From Hysterangium stoloniferum (Eukaryota; Basidiomycota; Agaricomycetes; Hysterangiales; Hysterangiaceae), in the NCBI GenBank assembly GCA_015178975.1, contig WHVD01000050.1, positions 372,001 through 436,000 on the forward strand: a stretch of 64,000 nucleotides of DNA, given 5' to 3'. Both the position numbers and the translations under genes were made by a program. Positions 45,701 through 57,389 of the stretch are shown here, in pieces. The notes beneath the pieces are model-generated. The model had not been told where the DNA came from, made no database searches, and saw nothing but the letters and a program-made list of their open reading frames with translations. Position 1 is the stretch's first letter. Each line of letters opens with the position of its first letter.

Positions 45701-48694
45701 ATTAATAGCGGCGGCGAATTTGAGTCGCTGGTTTCAAATACGGCTTGAATTAGTCCCGATCATTTTCGTCCATCCCAGTTCAGGCCAAATGACCTTTGTG
45801 TTTAATTGCTATTTTAATCGAAAACCAATGTCTGGGTTGGTCGTTTCCTTGCTTGTTGCACGAAAGCCCTCAAATTACAATGGCAAACACTTCGACTATG
45901 CAACAGTTTAAAGAGAAATCTTAATTTATTCAGTACATGCCCGTTTGAAAAATAGTCATACAGATTGATATTACTAGAGTATAATAGCCTCATCAATAAG
46001 TGGACAAGTGTCCAGTGGAAAGCATCCACCCTAGATTTGCGCCACGACAAAGGGACGAAGTCAAAGCAACTTCAAACAGTTCGTAAAAACGCCTCCGAGC
46101 TCCAAAGATGACATATCAGCCCAGTGTTTAAGTAAAACAGCCTTTTTATGGATTGTGCTTATGCTCTCTGTGAGAGAACATATTCTGGTTAGATGGTCAT
46201 TCAGATGTGTCACGTCTAAACGATCTAGCCCCGATCCGGGAGGAAGGTCTTGTGTGTACCGTTTTATCCAAGTACAGAAGAGCGTGATTGTTGCAGTACT
46301 GATGTTTTATTCAGTGTCAATTATTGTGTAAATCGGTTGGCTCGTGTCAGGTTTGTCTAGATCATGGAGTCATTTAGTGAGGGCCGGGTGGGGATAATGA
46401 TCTGTCTTTGTCTTAGATAGTGGTCAGATCGTAACCTGTTGGAAGTTCATTAAGAGTGTATTTTCCTCAATGAAAAAATTCTATTTCATGCCTAACAATT
46501 ACTCACAGATCAACCGCTAATAGAGCCGTGATTCGTACTTCACATTGTGTACGACGTGCGACTCTGGGGGCACAAGAGTTGATTCTTTTCAGTAGTAGAT
46601 AAAATGAAGAAAAGGCTGCTCAACAGATGATTGCATCTGTCCCCTATAAGTGTGGCCTCGTGCCCAACCTAGAGACTAATAGTAGTTTTAGTACTAAATA
46701 TACATAATGAGTCATGCTTTGAAATGAAGAGAAACAATATGACTACGCACTCTCAGCGTCGATAAAATCGCTGAGACTTTTTCTTACTAGACTATGGGTA
46801 TATAATAACACATTAAGAAGGATATTTAAATCAAACAAAACTTATGGTGTCATTTCGAGATACATTGTTCTCATTTTTGTTCGCGCGCTTAATTCTTCAA
46901 CATTCGTTCCTAATAAGAAACTATTTTCCTGACCTCTTGCAAATTGAGTGTATCCGACTGGGACCACGGCTACACCCTTCCGCTTTCTTCTTTGCCCAGC
47001 TTCCACTTTCAGGGGTATCTGTGATATATCTTGGTCCAGTCACATATTTAGGGTCCCATTCGCACATTATCACCTGGTTGAAGTCGTCTGTCTTAAACAT
47101 AGCTGTCAAGCTGGAGGAAGTGGACCTCCCCACGTTTTCCTCCTCAGTGAGGGAAACGTTCTGGATAATAAACCTACGTATCACCATGGCTGGGGGCTTG
47201 TCCACAATTCGGAGCAGAGAGATCGGAAGGTGTGAATTTGCTCACGTCGTATCGATGCATATGAAACGAGGGTAGCCGGTCTGGCATGTGCGCTACATTG
47301 CTTGGCAGTAGTTACTAACGGCTGAGTGAAATATTCTCGTGATACCAGCCTTTTTCGACCACTACGATGTGTAACGAAATTTACGCGGCTGTATTGCTCG
47401 ATTGCCGCTTCAATGTTGTGCTATGGCGATATTCTGAGATATTCGACCATTACTCACTGGCCCTGTAGTCAACTACAAAGGGCTTCTCACATCCTTTTAT
47501 TTTTCATTCCGAGAAACCGTGTGAATCGGTACAGCATGAGGTTCACCGCCAAAGGTTGTGTCACTGGCGGCGAATTGGCCTAACCGGTTGGGCCCGGGAA
47601 GCATTGTCGTTTCAAGGGTCGCAGAGCGGGGTTTGATTTTCAGCCAGCTACCAAGAATGAGTATTTGATTCCAGAAAAATTGTAACTATCGCAATGCTTA
47701 ATGTATGTATAAATTCATATGGGATGGGGGAATAATTCGAGTTCAAAAGTGGCGGATAGTTTGGAGCTACAATTTATGAATTTTGGAAGTATTTAACAAA
47801 ACGAATTAGAGTCAGCATAGAATAACAGGATAGGTTGTCTGAAATGATGTCTATTCGGGTGACTGACGAGTGTCATCAGGGGTGCTAGCTGAGGGTACCT
47901 CATGATCCGTGATATCCGGTATCCACAGCAGTGAACAACCAAGTTCGAATCAAGGCTAGTAGCTCACAGCCCTACTAATGCCCAATTTATTCCTACAAGA
48001 CGGAGAAAGAGTGTGTTATTCAACTGGAAGCAACTAATCTGGTTATGGTGGAGTTTAGAGAACGCGTTACAAATTAATCACGGGGACACCGGGCCCGGCA
48101 TCAGTGATAGCCTGCCGAGATACCCGTTTAAAATGCCGACTGATTCCTTACAAAGCGAAAATTGCCGTAGGTGTTACTCATAAACGCAACTGGGACGATT
48201 ATACGTTGCGAAATCTGTTTAACCAAATAATGGGAAGTGAAAGATGAAAGATAGTTTGACCCCGATATCATTGACGGTCACCATCTTACTACTTATCCAT
48301 ACATGGTCTGTCTTTCCGGAATCGCTGTTCCATTTAAGCTAGGACGATACATGCCGAGACAAGGATCAGATTTTTTCCACTCCCAAATGATTTCCGATGA
48401 ATCATCAACACAGACTTGGTCCCTTTGACGCCATCCTGTCAAAATCAACAACCGCGAATTTAGATACGCCGGCTGCAGAAGATTCTCCCATTCGGCATCG
48501 TCTGTTAGTGGCTGGTTGTCTTCTCGCATATGTACTCAATGGAGTTATTCACAATTACGGTTAACAACTGGTGGTATTCATCGCCATCATGAATACGGAT
48601 TGAGAATTTTCATCATACGACGACTACCCAGCTTGTGTTATCCCCGATAGATATCTTATGCGTATGTCAGGGGGCCGTCTCGGGAATGCATTCG
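42713..48694. other. About 6 kb of host-like DNA without a supportable gene
   Basis: Open frames such as 43075-43461, 43996-44301, 46844-47275 (plus), 46921-47205 and 48293-48529 (minus) lack recognisable domains, signal peptides or consistent splice continuation. Composition is like the host genes and I see no repeat ends, so small lineage-specific or decayed genes may be present. Transcript data would be needed to tell. Confidence 0.35.
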
Positions 48695-48702
48695 TATAAA
48701 TA
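48695..48702 (+). promoter_or_regulatory. TATA box of the repeat-precursor gene
   Basis: TATAAATA about 235 bases before the start codon, followed by a strongly pyrimidine-rich stretch (48728-48760) as often found at fungal transcription starts. A GGTGAGT at about 48767 may open an intron in the 5' leader. Confidence 0.5.
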
Positions 48703-48930
48703 TGCATGAATGGCCCTAACTTACCTCACCCCCTCCTTTTCTTTTCGCTCTTACTTGGTGCTGGTCGGTGAGTAGTCCACTTGCATCCAACGTGTCTTCT
48801 AGATGTGATTCATCCCTGCGTATAGCCCTAATTCTCAATAGTAAATTAATATTCATTCACTCCGGATTAATTTGTTCTTCCCCAAACGAACTCGACATCA
48901 ACACTAATCTTTCACATTAAATCTATAATA

Positions 48931-51644
48931 ATGCACTCTGTCGCTCTCTTCGCCGTCGCCATCCTCATTGCCCAGGGTGCAGTGGCCGCCCCCCTCAGGT
49001 GAGTCTCCATGTCCCAAATGTTTACCTACCGGCATGTTTATCAATTCTTCAGTATTCCCAAGATCTCGTCTGGTTCAGGCGTCGGCAGCACTGTTCTCGG
49101 TGGTGTCGCCGCCGGAGCTGGGGGTGCCCTCGTCAGCAACATCTTGGGCGAGATCGAGAGCCTTTTCAAACGTGACGGCGTCACTCTCACTAACGACCAG
49201 AAGAAGCAGATCCTCGTTGCTCTTGTTAACAAGGCCCAGTCTGCTCACCCCAGCAAGCGTGGAATTGTAAGTCATCATATCAGTCCTCATGATACTTGTT
49301 TTTCAATATAGCTTTCTGAATAGGGCTCCACTCTTGCTTCAAGTGCAGCCGCCGGTGCAGGAGGTGCCCTCTTCAGCAACATCTTGGGCGAGATCGAGAG
49401 CCTTTTCAAGCGTGACGGCGCCACTCTCACCAACGACCAGAAGAAGCAGATCCTCGTTGCTCTTGTTAACAAGGCCCAGTCTGCTCACCCCAGCAAGCGT
49501 GGAATTGTAAGTCGTCATATTAATCCACATGATATTTTTTTCTCAATATTACTTTCTGAATAGGGCTCCACTCTTGCCTCAGGTGCAGCCGCCGGTGCAG
49601 GAGGTGCCCTCGTCAGTAACGTACTGACTGAGATCGAGAGCCTGTTTAGGCGTGAGGAACTTGAGGCGCGCGTTGCACCCCCCAAAGCACCCGCCTCGTC
49701 CGGCTCGGGAATTGGCAGCACTATTGTTGGTGGTGTAGCCTCCGGCGCTGCAGGAGCCGCCGTCAGCAACCTCCTGTCCCAAATCGAGGGTCTCTTTTCG
49801 CGTGAGGAACTTGAAGCCCGTGTTGCACCCCCCAAAGCCCCCGCCTCTTCCGGCTCAGGAATTGGCAGCACTATTGCCGGTGGTGTAGCCTCTGGCGCTG
49901 CAGGAGCCGCCGTCAGCAACCTCCTGTCCCAAATCGAGGGTCTCTTTTCGCGTGAGGAACTTGAAGCCCGTGTTGCACCCCCCAAAGCCCCCGCCTCTTC
50001 CGGCTCAGGAATTGGCAGCACTATTGCCGGTGGTGTAGCCTCTGGCGCTGCAGGAGCCGCCGTCAGCAACCTCCTGTCCCAAATCGAGGGTCTCTTTTCG
50101 CGTGAGGAACTTGAAGCCCGTGTTGCACCCCCCAAAGCCCCCGCCTCTTCCGGCTCAGGAATTGGCAGCACTATTGCCGGTGGTGTAGCCTCTGGCGCTG
50201 CAGGAGCTGCCGTCAGCAACCTCCTGTCCCAAATCGAGGGCCTCTTTTCGCGTGAAGAGCTTGAAGCCCGCGTTGCACCCCCCAAAGCACCCGCCTCTTC
50301 CGGCTCAGGAATTGGCAGCACTATTGCCGGTGGTGTTGCCTCCGGAGCTGCAGGAGCTGCCGTCAGCAACCTCCTGTCCCAAATTGAGGGTCTCTTCTCG
50401 CGTGAAGAGCTTGAAGCCCGCGTTGCACCTCCCAAAGCACCCGCTTCTTCCGGCTCAGGAATTGGCAGCACTATTGTCGGTGGTGTTGCCTCCGGAGCTG
50501 CAGGAGCTGCCGTCAGCAACCTCCTATCCCAAATCGAGGGTCTCTTTTCGCGTGAGGAGCTCGAAGCCCGCGTTGCGCCCCCCAAAGCACCCGCTTCTTC
50601 CGGCTCAGGAATTGGCAGCACTATTGCCGGTGGTGTTGCCTCCGGAGCTGCAGGAGCTGCCGTCAGCAACCTCCTGTCCCAAATTGAGGGTCTCTTTTCG
50701 CGTGAGGAACTCGAAGCCCGCGTTGCACCCCCGAAGGCGCCTTCCTCGTCTGGTTCAGGAATTGGCAGTACTATTGCCGGTGGTGTAGCCTCCGGCGCTG
50801 CAGGAGCCGCCGTCAGCAACCTCCTGTCCCAAATTGAAGGCCTCTTCAAGCGTGACGGCACCACCCTCACTAACGACCAGAAGAAGCAGATCCTTGTCGC
50901 TCTTGTTAACAAGGCCCAATCAGCTCACCCCAGCAAGCGTGAGCCTGGTCTCGTCAGCAGCGGTGCTAATGCTGCGGTCGGTGCCGGCGTTAGAGCCGGA
51001 ACCGACGGCATTGTTAGTGGTATATTGACCGATATTGAAAACCTCTTCAAGCGTGAACCTGGCATTGTCCGTCCTACTTATTTTTTCCTCTGTTTCCCCT
51101 TTTAAATCGCTAAACTATAGGGATCCACCATTGCGAAGGGAGCTGCAACTGGAGCCGGCGGCGCTGTCCTCGGCAACTTGTTGGGCCAGATCGAAAGCTT
51201 GTTTAAGCGTGAGCCTGGTATTGTGAGTAGAATCTCCCCCATTAACTATCCAGCATCTCATTGTCATTTTAACACGGCAGGGGTCAACCATTGCCGGAGG
51301 TGTTGCTTCAGGAGCCGGTGGCGCCATTGTTAGCAACCTCTTGGGCGAGATCGAGAGTCTCTTCAAGCGTGACAGCGCCACTCTCACCAACGACCAGAAG
51401 AAGCAGATTCTTGTTGCCCTCGTTAACAAGGCCCAGTCAGCTCGCCCCAGCAAGCGTGAGCCTGGTATTGTACGTCAAATCTCTCCCATTCACTATCCAG
51501 TATCTGACCGTCATTTCAACACGGCAGGGGTCAACCATTGCCGGAGGTGTTGCCTCAGGCGCCAGTGGTGCCGTCGTCAGCAACGTCCTAAACGAGATCG
51601 AAAGTTTGTTCAAGCGCGAGTCTAGCCTTAATGATTTGGATTAG
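48931..51644 (+). CDS. Secreted repetitive precursor with Kex2-type sites between glycine-rich repeats
   Basis: Seven exons: 48931-48998, 49053-49266, 49324-49506, 49564-51066, 51121-51222, 51281-51469, 51528-51644; 791 residues, all phases consistent. Residues 1-21 are a clear signal peptide. KR or RR ends after residues 63, 92, 124, 153, 185, 585, 614, 652, 686, 720, 749 and 783. Between them are two peptide types: type A, about 30-40 residues, opening GIGSTIAGGVASGAGG (glycine-zipper-like) and ending GEIESLF before KR; type B, 29 residues, TLTNDQKKQILVALVNK then SAHPS before KR. Residues 186-585 are eight 50-residue units in which KR is replaced by SR. Several sites are followed by EP, a dipeptidyl-aminopeptidase motif. 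Golgi Kex2 cleavage and secretion of peptides is inferred from architecture, as in Candida Ece1 and Ustilago Rep1; I see no sequence match to either. Confidence 0.88.
49654..50853 (+). repeat. 150-bp coding repeat, eight units
   Basis: Exact period of 150 bp inside exon 4. Each unit encodes EELEARVAPPKAP, a GSGIGST opening and a VSNLLSQIEGLFSR ending. Units 2 to 4 (49804-50253) are almost identical at the DNA level, pointing to recent amplification; the eighth unit ends KR instead of SR and leads back to the single-peptide part. Confidence 0.97.
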
Positions 51645-53479
51645 TTGATGATCTTTTCTTACGAGCCGTTTTGTTATAATTCGGAGTCATGATATTAATG
51701 AAATTCGTTTTGGGGGTCAACATTGCTTGAATGACACAAGCCTTGAAATATTTTCAACCACTACATTATTTCTCCTAACAGTCTTTCTTTAGAAGGATAC
51801 CCTTGCACACATAACCAGAAGCATTGTGTCTCGCAAGCCGAGGCGACATCAAACGGAGATTGTGTGAAGTATATCGTGAATGAGGTACATGGCATTAGAG
51901 GGGTATATGCCCTCCACAGCGTGATGACTTCAGCGTTCTTGTCCTTGATTTGAACGAGGCGCTCAGCCTGGGCTCATGCACCTTCCTCTCCATTACACCA
52001 TCTTGTCCACCTTGCATCAGTTACCATCAGTCCACCGCCTACTCTTGTCAGCCAGACATATTCAGTCATTGGGTGTGCAATAGAAACACATTCCCCCATT
52101 AAAACATTGCCAAACAGTATGGGTTACAAGTTACCAACACAATTTTCTTTCCTCTGGACATTACTGTGTGAACGAAACGATATTTTATCATGAATTTCCA
52201 ATGTCCCCAAAAGCTTCCTTACCAATGAGGTGGTCTGCGAGCGTTAGCTTGTGGAAGCTTCCTGATCTTTTAACATAGATTTGTGATCAGTGAAACTACG
52301 ATTATCCATAACAGTACCCCGCCTATTTCCCAATGCTCTGACATATAGTCTTCCATCATCATCAACAGCTTGGCGTGTAGACTTCAATCTCTCTTTGGCA
52401 TCGTTCCAACCGGCGACGAGTGGCGTGTGGCATATAATACATCATAAACTATTTCATATATTTATATATATTCACTAACGGGGATATACATTCCTTGTTA
52501 AAGCAAGACTTCCTCTTCTCATCTGATCCAAAAGTCTATATGTGATGGTGCCGTTTGTTCTTGTGTGGTCGACAATCAGGTCAGGCGCTGCAGTATATTT
52601 TAAATACCGCCGGATATGACTTCTTAAAGCCTGAAGCGGCAAGAGGATCAAGGGAGCTCTTTTCTGGAAGGAGCCTGTCGTGGGCCGAAGGTCTACTCAT
52701 ATTCGTACAATATTCAGGATTGATTACATACTTCATCCTCAATAGGTGCCCAACACTCCCGTCAGAGGAAAATTATGAATCCTGCTTTCTCGTTCCCAAG
52801 ATTACGTAGATTCCCTCGAATCTTCACATACACATCACAGAGGGTTTGTTTGACCTCCAAGAAACTAACCAGACATCCCGCTGATATAGCCTGACTGTAG
52901 ATGATAGCAAAATCACAAGAAGTATCGAGAAGCGGAAAGCTTTCTGTAGTTATCGACATTCTACAATGGATGCCCCCCCCACCACTCTAGACACTATTGG
53001 TGAAGGTAGATCCAATTATATATGCAGGTTCACAAAGATCACATTGCAGCGGGTTTCCATTATCAATTTGGAATGATTATGAGAGCAACTCTAGTCAATC
53101 CCCTCACTGTCTGTGCAGCCTTGGAAAGTAGCATTAATCCAAATTCATTGCACTTTAAGAATGCCAATCACTATGGCAGTTGTGATCACAACAATTATCC
53201 ATACCATGGTCTCATTTTATGCCTAACTTTGATTTTCCATAAGATGCATATGGGGTGGATTGTACAGGTTTTCAGACTAGATTGAACAATACTGTACAAA
53301 ACAACTCAGACTATGTTTTTAAAGAGTATTATCACATAAAGGACGAGTGGAACAAGGATGGGGACAGATCAGGAAATAGGGGCAGGAACAATAGACAAAC
53401 AAGTAAATACTTGTCAACAGACAAGTTACCAAATATGGAAGAAGGATGAAGTTCAGAATGTCCAGGAATTAATAGGTTT
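51645..53479. other. Intergenic DNA, no supported gene
   Basis: 3' flank of the precursor gene, then about 1.5 kb without recognisable coding signal. From about 53340 the sequence resembles a Gypsy-type LTR end (CTTGTCAACAGACAAGTTACC), shared with 32.7 kb and 55.98 kb. Confidence 0.4.
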
Positions 53480-54017
53480 TGTTAGGACCAGACTACCCAC
53501 CAGGACCTGGAACCCCCATTACTCCCTTTTCATATGAATTGGTGACCTGGAGATCCCAGCTCTCATGATATATGAAATTTCCATCCTGATCAGTTGTGGT
53601 ACCTGGATGTCAGTCAAACTAGTATATTCCATGTGTATGTTCCTGGATTCATCTTGAACTTTCCCCAGACTTCAGCCTCCCTCCCCATTCCTTGTCTTCT
53701 GCCCATTTGTTTGTTTATCTGTTCCACTGGGATTGTAGTATGACTTGTCTATATAAACTAGACAGATTTTTATTTACAATCCAATCAGAAAATCACCCCC
53801 ATACCTTACATTGGTTAATCTCTATTTGTACCCTCAGAACCCATGGGCCGCCATCACTGTCCCTTTGTCCTTTTGGACCTCCTGGACTTTCTGTTTGTCC
53901 CTTTTGAAATTGGACATAATGATCTCATGATGGCATGGCATATAAGTTGAAGCCAAGTCCTACCTGAATACCAGATTATCCATGGGTTTCCCACTGAACC
54001 CTACTTGGAGCTTAACA
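53480..54017 (+). mobile_element. Solo LTR with 5-bp target duplication
   Basis: 538 bp starting TGTTAGGACCAG and ending GGAGCTTAACA, flanked by perfect GGTTT (53475-53479, 54018-54022). A TATATAAA box lies at about 53750. Same family in reverse at 54030-55624. Confidence 0.88.
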
Positions 54018-54098
54018 GGTTTCCAGAGGTGTTAAACTCTGGGCTTACAGGTAGGGTCTGGTGGGAAACCTGTGGATAATCTGGTGTGCAGGTAGGAC

Positions 54099-54261
54099 TG
54101 TAAGATGTTGATGGTATAATGAAAACAGACAAGGTTTTATTTGTGTGACTAAGCTACTGTAATGTACCATTTAGTTGAGCATATTCCACAAAAGTGCATG
54201 TGTTGTAAATTGTGAATTAATGCAAGATCAACAGCTTGCAACCTATAAATAAATTCTAACA
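54099..54261 (+). mobile_element. 163-bp solo LTR, TRIM-like, with target duplication
   Basis: Starts TGTAAGATGTTG, ends ATTCTAACA, flanked by perfect AGGAC (54094-54098, 54262-54266). Shares GGTATAATGAAAACAGACAA and GACTAAGCTACTGTAA with the reverse of 37001-37159. Confidence 0.85.
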
Positions 54262-54322
54262 AGGACTTGGCTTCACCTTATATGCCATGCCCTCATGGGA
54301 TTGTTGTGTCCAATTTAAAAGG

Positions 54323-55158
54323 TGTTATGACCAGTAAACCCACCGGACTCTGGGCACTACCCTATACACACCCACACCCTACATGCACCAGTTATCAGTT
54401 TACCAGAATACCCACTGGGACCTGGACGTCAATCCTGTTCATGCCCAACCTTCACCATCTCATGTATGTATCAGTCACCGGAATACCCACCAGGACCTGC
54501 ACCTGTCTATCTCCGACCCTGTCCCACATACCAGTCACTGGACTCTGCTTGGAAAACCCGTCAGCTCTCTAACTGAGCCCCATTCCCATTATGGACAAAT
54601 GACCTGTCATGATTCAGACTCCACTCCCACTCCATTCCCATTATGGTCTAATGACCTGTCACATTTCAGACTCTGTTCCACTCTGCTCTGTTCCTAACAC
54701 CAAACTTGGTGTTTACTTATCTCATTTCATGATTACTTGTTTTGATCTCATTATTACTGGATTTGATACTGCATACACTCAGCAGTCTATATAAATTAGC
54801 AGCTAATGTTGTACATACAATCTGGTCAGAAAATCAACTAAGTTCTCAGCTTAGATTTCCCACTCTATCCCTCTTTGAAACACACCACTATTTATCCTGT
54901 CGGAGCCCACAGGCTCCGGCCTATCTATCTCTTGACTTCCAACTCAATCTGTTACTCAACCTCTGACTCATCACCACATGACCCTCTGACCTCTCAACTC
55001 ACCAACTACTTCCAGACTCCCCAGGATTCCCATCCACCTGTCTGAAATTGGACAACACAATCTCGCAAGGGTGCAGCCTATAAGCTGAAGCCACATCCTA
55101 CTGGAATATCCACAGGTTTCTCCAAAACCCTCTGCTAAGATCCACATGCTCCTTAACA
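54323..55158 (+). mobile_element. Solo LTR with 5-bp target duplication
   Basis: 836 bp starting TGTTATGACCAG and ending CTCCTTAACA, flanked by perfect AAAGG (54318-54322, 55159-55163). Related to the LTRs at 31.3 and 57.4 kb. Confidence 0.88.
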
Positions 55159-55624
55159 AAAGGGATGAACAGAAGGTCTGGGGAGTCCAAAAGGATGAAG
55201 GGATAGTGATGGGTTCTGGGAGTACAATTAACTAGTTATTATTAACTAATTGTACAAATAGAGGTTTAACTAATGCAAAGTATGGGGGTAACTTGGTTGA
55301 TTTTCTGATTGGATTGTAAATACGAATTTGTCTAGTTTATATAGGTGAGTTCTACTATAATCCCAGCAGAATGGATAAACAAACAAATGGGTGAGAGGCA
55401 GGGAACAGACAGGGGAGGCCAAAGTCCAGGGAAAGTGTGAGATGAATCCAGGAACATACACACAGAACATACTAGTTTAACTGACAACCAGGTACCACAA
55501 CTGATTGGGGCAGATATTTCATATATTGTGAGAGCAAGGATCTCTGGGCAGGTTCAAGTTACCAAGTTGTATGAAAGGGGAGTAATGGAGATTCCAGGTC
55601 CCAGCAGTTAGCCTGGTCCTAACA

Positions 55625-57389
55625 AAACCTATCAATCCCTGGACATTCTTGGGTGCTTATATTCAGAGGGCTGATATATGCCAGAGAGTTTATGGATATT
55701 CAGAGTTCTGAAGAGTTCCAGATATTGAGTGTACAGAGAGAACAAAGGAGTAGATTGATTGAGACTAATTTGAGATACAAACTGGAGAGTAAGTACATGA
55801 CTATGGAAGACTATATTGTTGTTCCAATTGTTGTAATACAAATCTGGGAGTATAATAAAACCTATTTGGAAATGTTTCCAAACTAAGCATATGTATAATA
55901 ACAAGTCAGATAAATGAGGAACAAGGATGGGGAAAGATCAGGGAATAAGGGCAGGAACAATAAACAAACAAGTGAGTACTTGTCAACAGACAAGTCACCA
56001 AATATGGAACAAGGACAAAGTTCAGATTGGAGGACAGCTTGGCTTACAAGGGAGTGGTGCTCCAATAAAGAGCCTCCTGACTACTGTGAGGTGGCAACTC
56101 ATTCTTGACCAAATGGCTCAGGATCCCACAATTGAAGCTGACAAGGACCATGGGTAGTGAAGGAAGCCATCGCTGCAGGGACTGGGGTTAACTTAACACA
56201 GTATGTGTGTGCATTGCAGCCTACTGCATTTTTTAATAATTCTTTCTAGAAGTTTTATCAGCCTGAACAACGAGGCATAGCAGCAGATCACAAAAGCTGT
56301 TGTGGTTTTTGGATAAAAAGCACCATGTATAATACTTTATATAGTTTATATATTTTAAACTTCAGCTTGAGAATACAGTGGAAAGTACTCATCTGTTTTA
56401 TTCAAAAATGTTGAATTGCAATTACACAGTGATATCATGGGGCACTGGCATCAACAGTTCATGATGAAGCTAACTAGCATACAGTCCTCTGCATGATTTT
56501 TTATTCATAATTATTCACACTATAATAAATATAATCTACATTTTTATGATGCTTATTATGCTGTAAAATTAACTGCTGAACATTGACCAAGGATGGCTGA
56601 CTCATCAACACAACTGAAGCGCTGATTAACCTGTCAAACTCAAAATTCAAAATTCATGCTAAGCAGAGTGTATGAGGGTCTATTTCATAATCTGGTAATA
56701 TTCCAATACTCCTGAGACTGATCCCCAGAAACTCCTGGACTAATACCCCAGAAATTTGCAGACTATTTCTGGAAGTGTCTGGAATATCCACCAGACTAGA
56801 TTGGGAACTTAACAGACTGGCCAAAGACTAAATTACTAGGAGGTCGACAATAAGGGCTAGAGAGTTAACCTAAGTTGATATTCAAACTAAGGAATAACAA
56901 AATACAAGAGGGAGAATTTATACTACTACATATGCAAGAAAATGGAGTAGTACAGAACAAGTGGGGGTCCAGAGAACTTTTAGTAGAAGAATGGAACAAA
57001 CTAGTAATATATCAAATAAAACTGGAGGGTCAAATAATGAAACAATGTCTTCAATAGAAAATGGAGAGATCAGTAATGCAACATAAAATAATGATGGGAG
57101 ACTGTTGGAATGGAGATGGAAAGGTGTGTCCAAAAAAGAAAATGTCTTGAGGGTGAATTGTTGGGGTACTGGCATCAGGAGCACCAAAGGCTTGGTATGC
57201 CAGAAGGGTTGGTATGCCAGAAGGGCAGATACTACAGGTGGGGTCCTAAAAGCTATGGTTCCTAACAAACAGCAAAGAACAGGACAGTCAAGAGAGGAAC
57301 AGTCACAGAAAGAATAGCCTGGAAAGAAACAACAGTCAGGGAAGCAATGATAGTTGGTGAAGAAATGATGGCTGGGAAAGGAACAATAG
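55625..57389. mobile_element. Mixed LTR-derived fossil DNA
   Basis: 55640-56040 resembles, in reverse, the Gypsy-type LTR segments at 35.2 and 17 kb. 56690-56820 resembles 17090-17225. The rest, including a purine-rich block at 57240-57389 similar to 59350-59500, has no boundary I can fix and no coding content. Confidence 0.45.

Larger units (their letters stand above)
54030..55624 (-). mobile_element. Minus-oriented LTR of the same family, interrupted by two other solo LTRs
   Basis: Starts TGTTAAACTC and ends GGTCCTAACA on the plus strand, the inverse of the neighbour at 53480-54017. Two insertions (54099-54261 and 54323-55158) account for its extra length. No target duplication of its own is visible. 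Confidence 0.75.

Noticed and set aside
43075-48529. Several 80-140 codon frames as host genes
   Set aside because: No recognisable motif, signal peptide or splice partner; overlapping frames on both strands are equally long.
50252-50788. 178-codon plus-strand frame in another phase
   Set aside because: Same repeat read out of phase; not consistent with the exon structure.
49515-50912. 465-codon minus-strand frame over the precursor gene
   Set aside because: It is the shadow of the 150-bp coding repeat; the plus strand has the signal peptide, matching splice sites and dibasic sites.
53692-53907. Short frame with a SLCPFGPPGLSVCPF tail
   Set aside because: Lies entirely within a solo LTR bounded by a target duplication.
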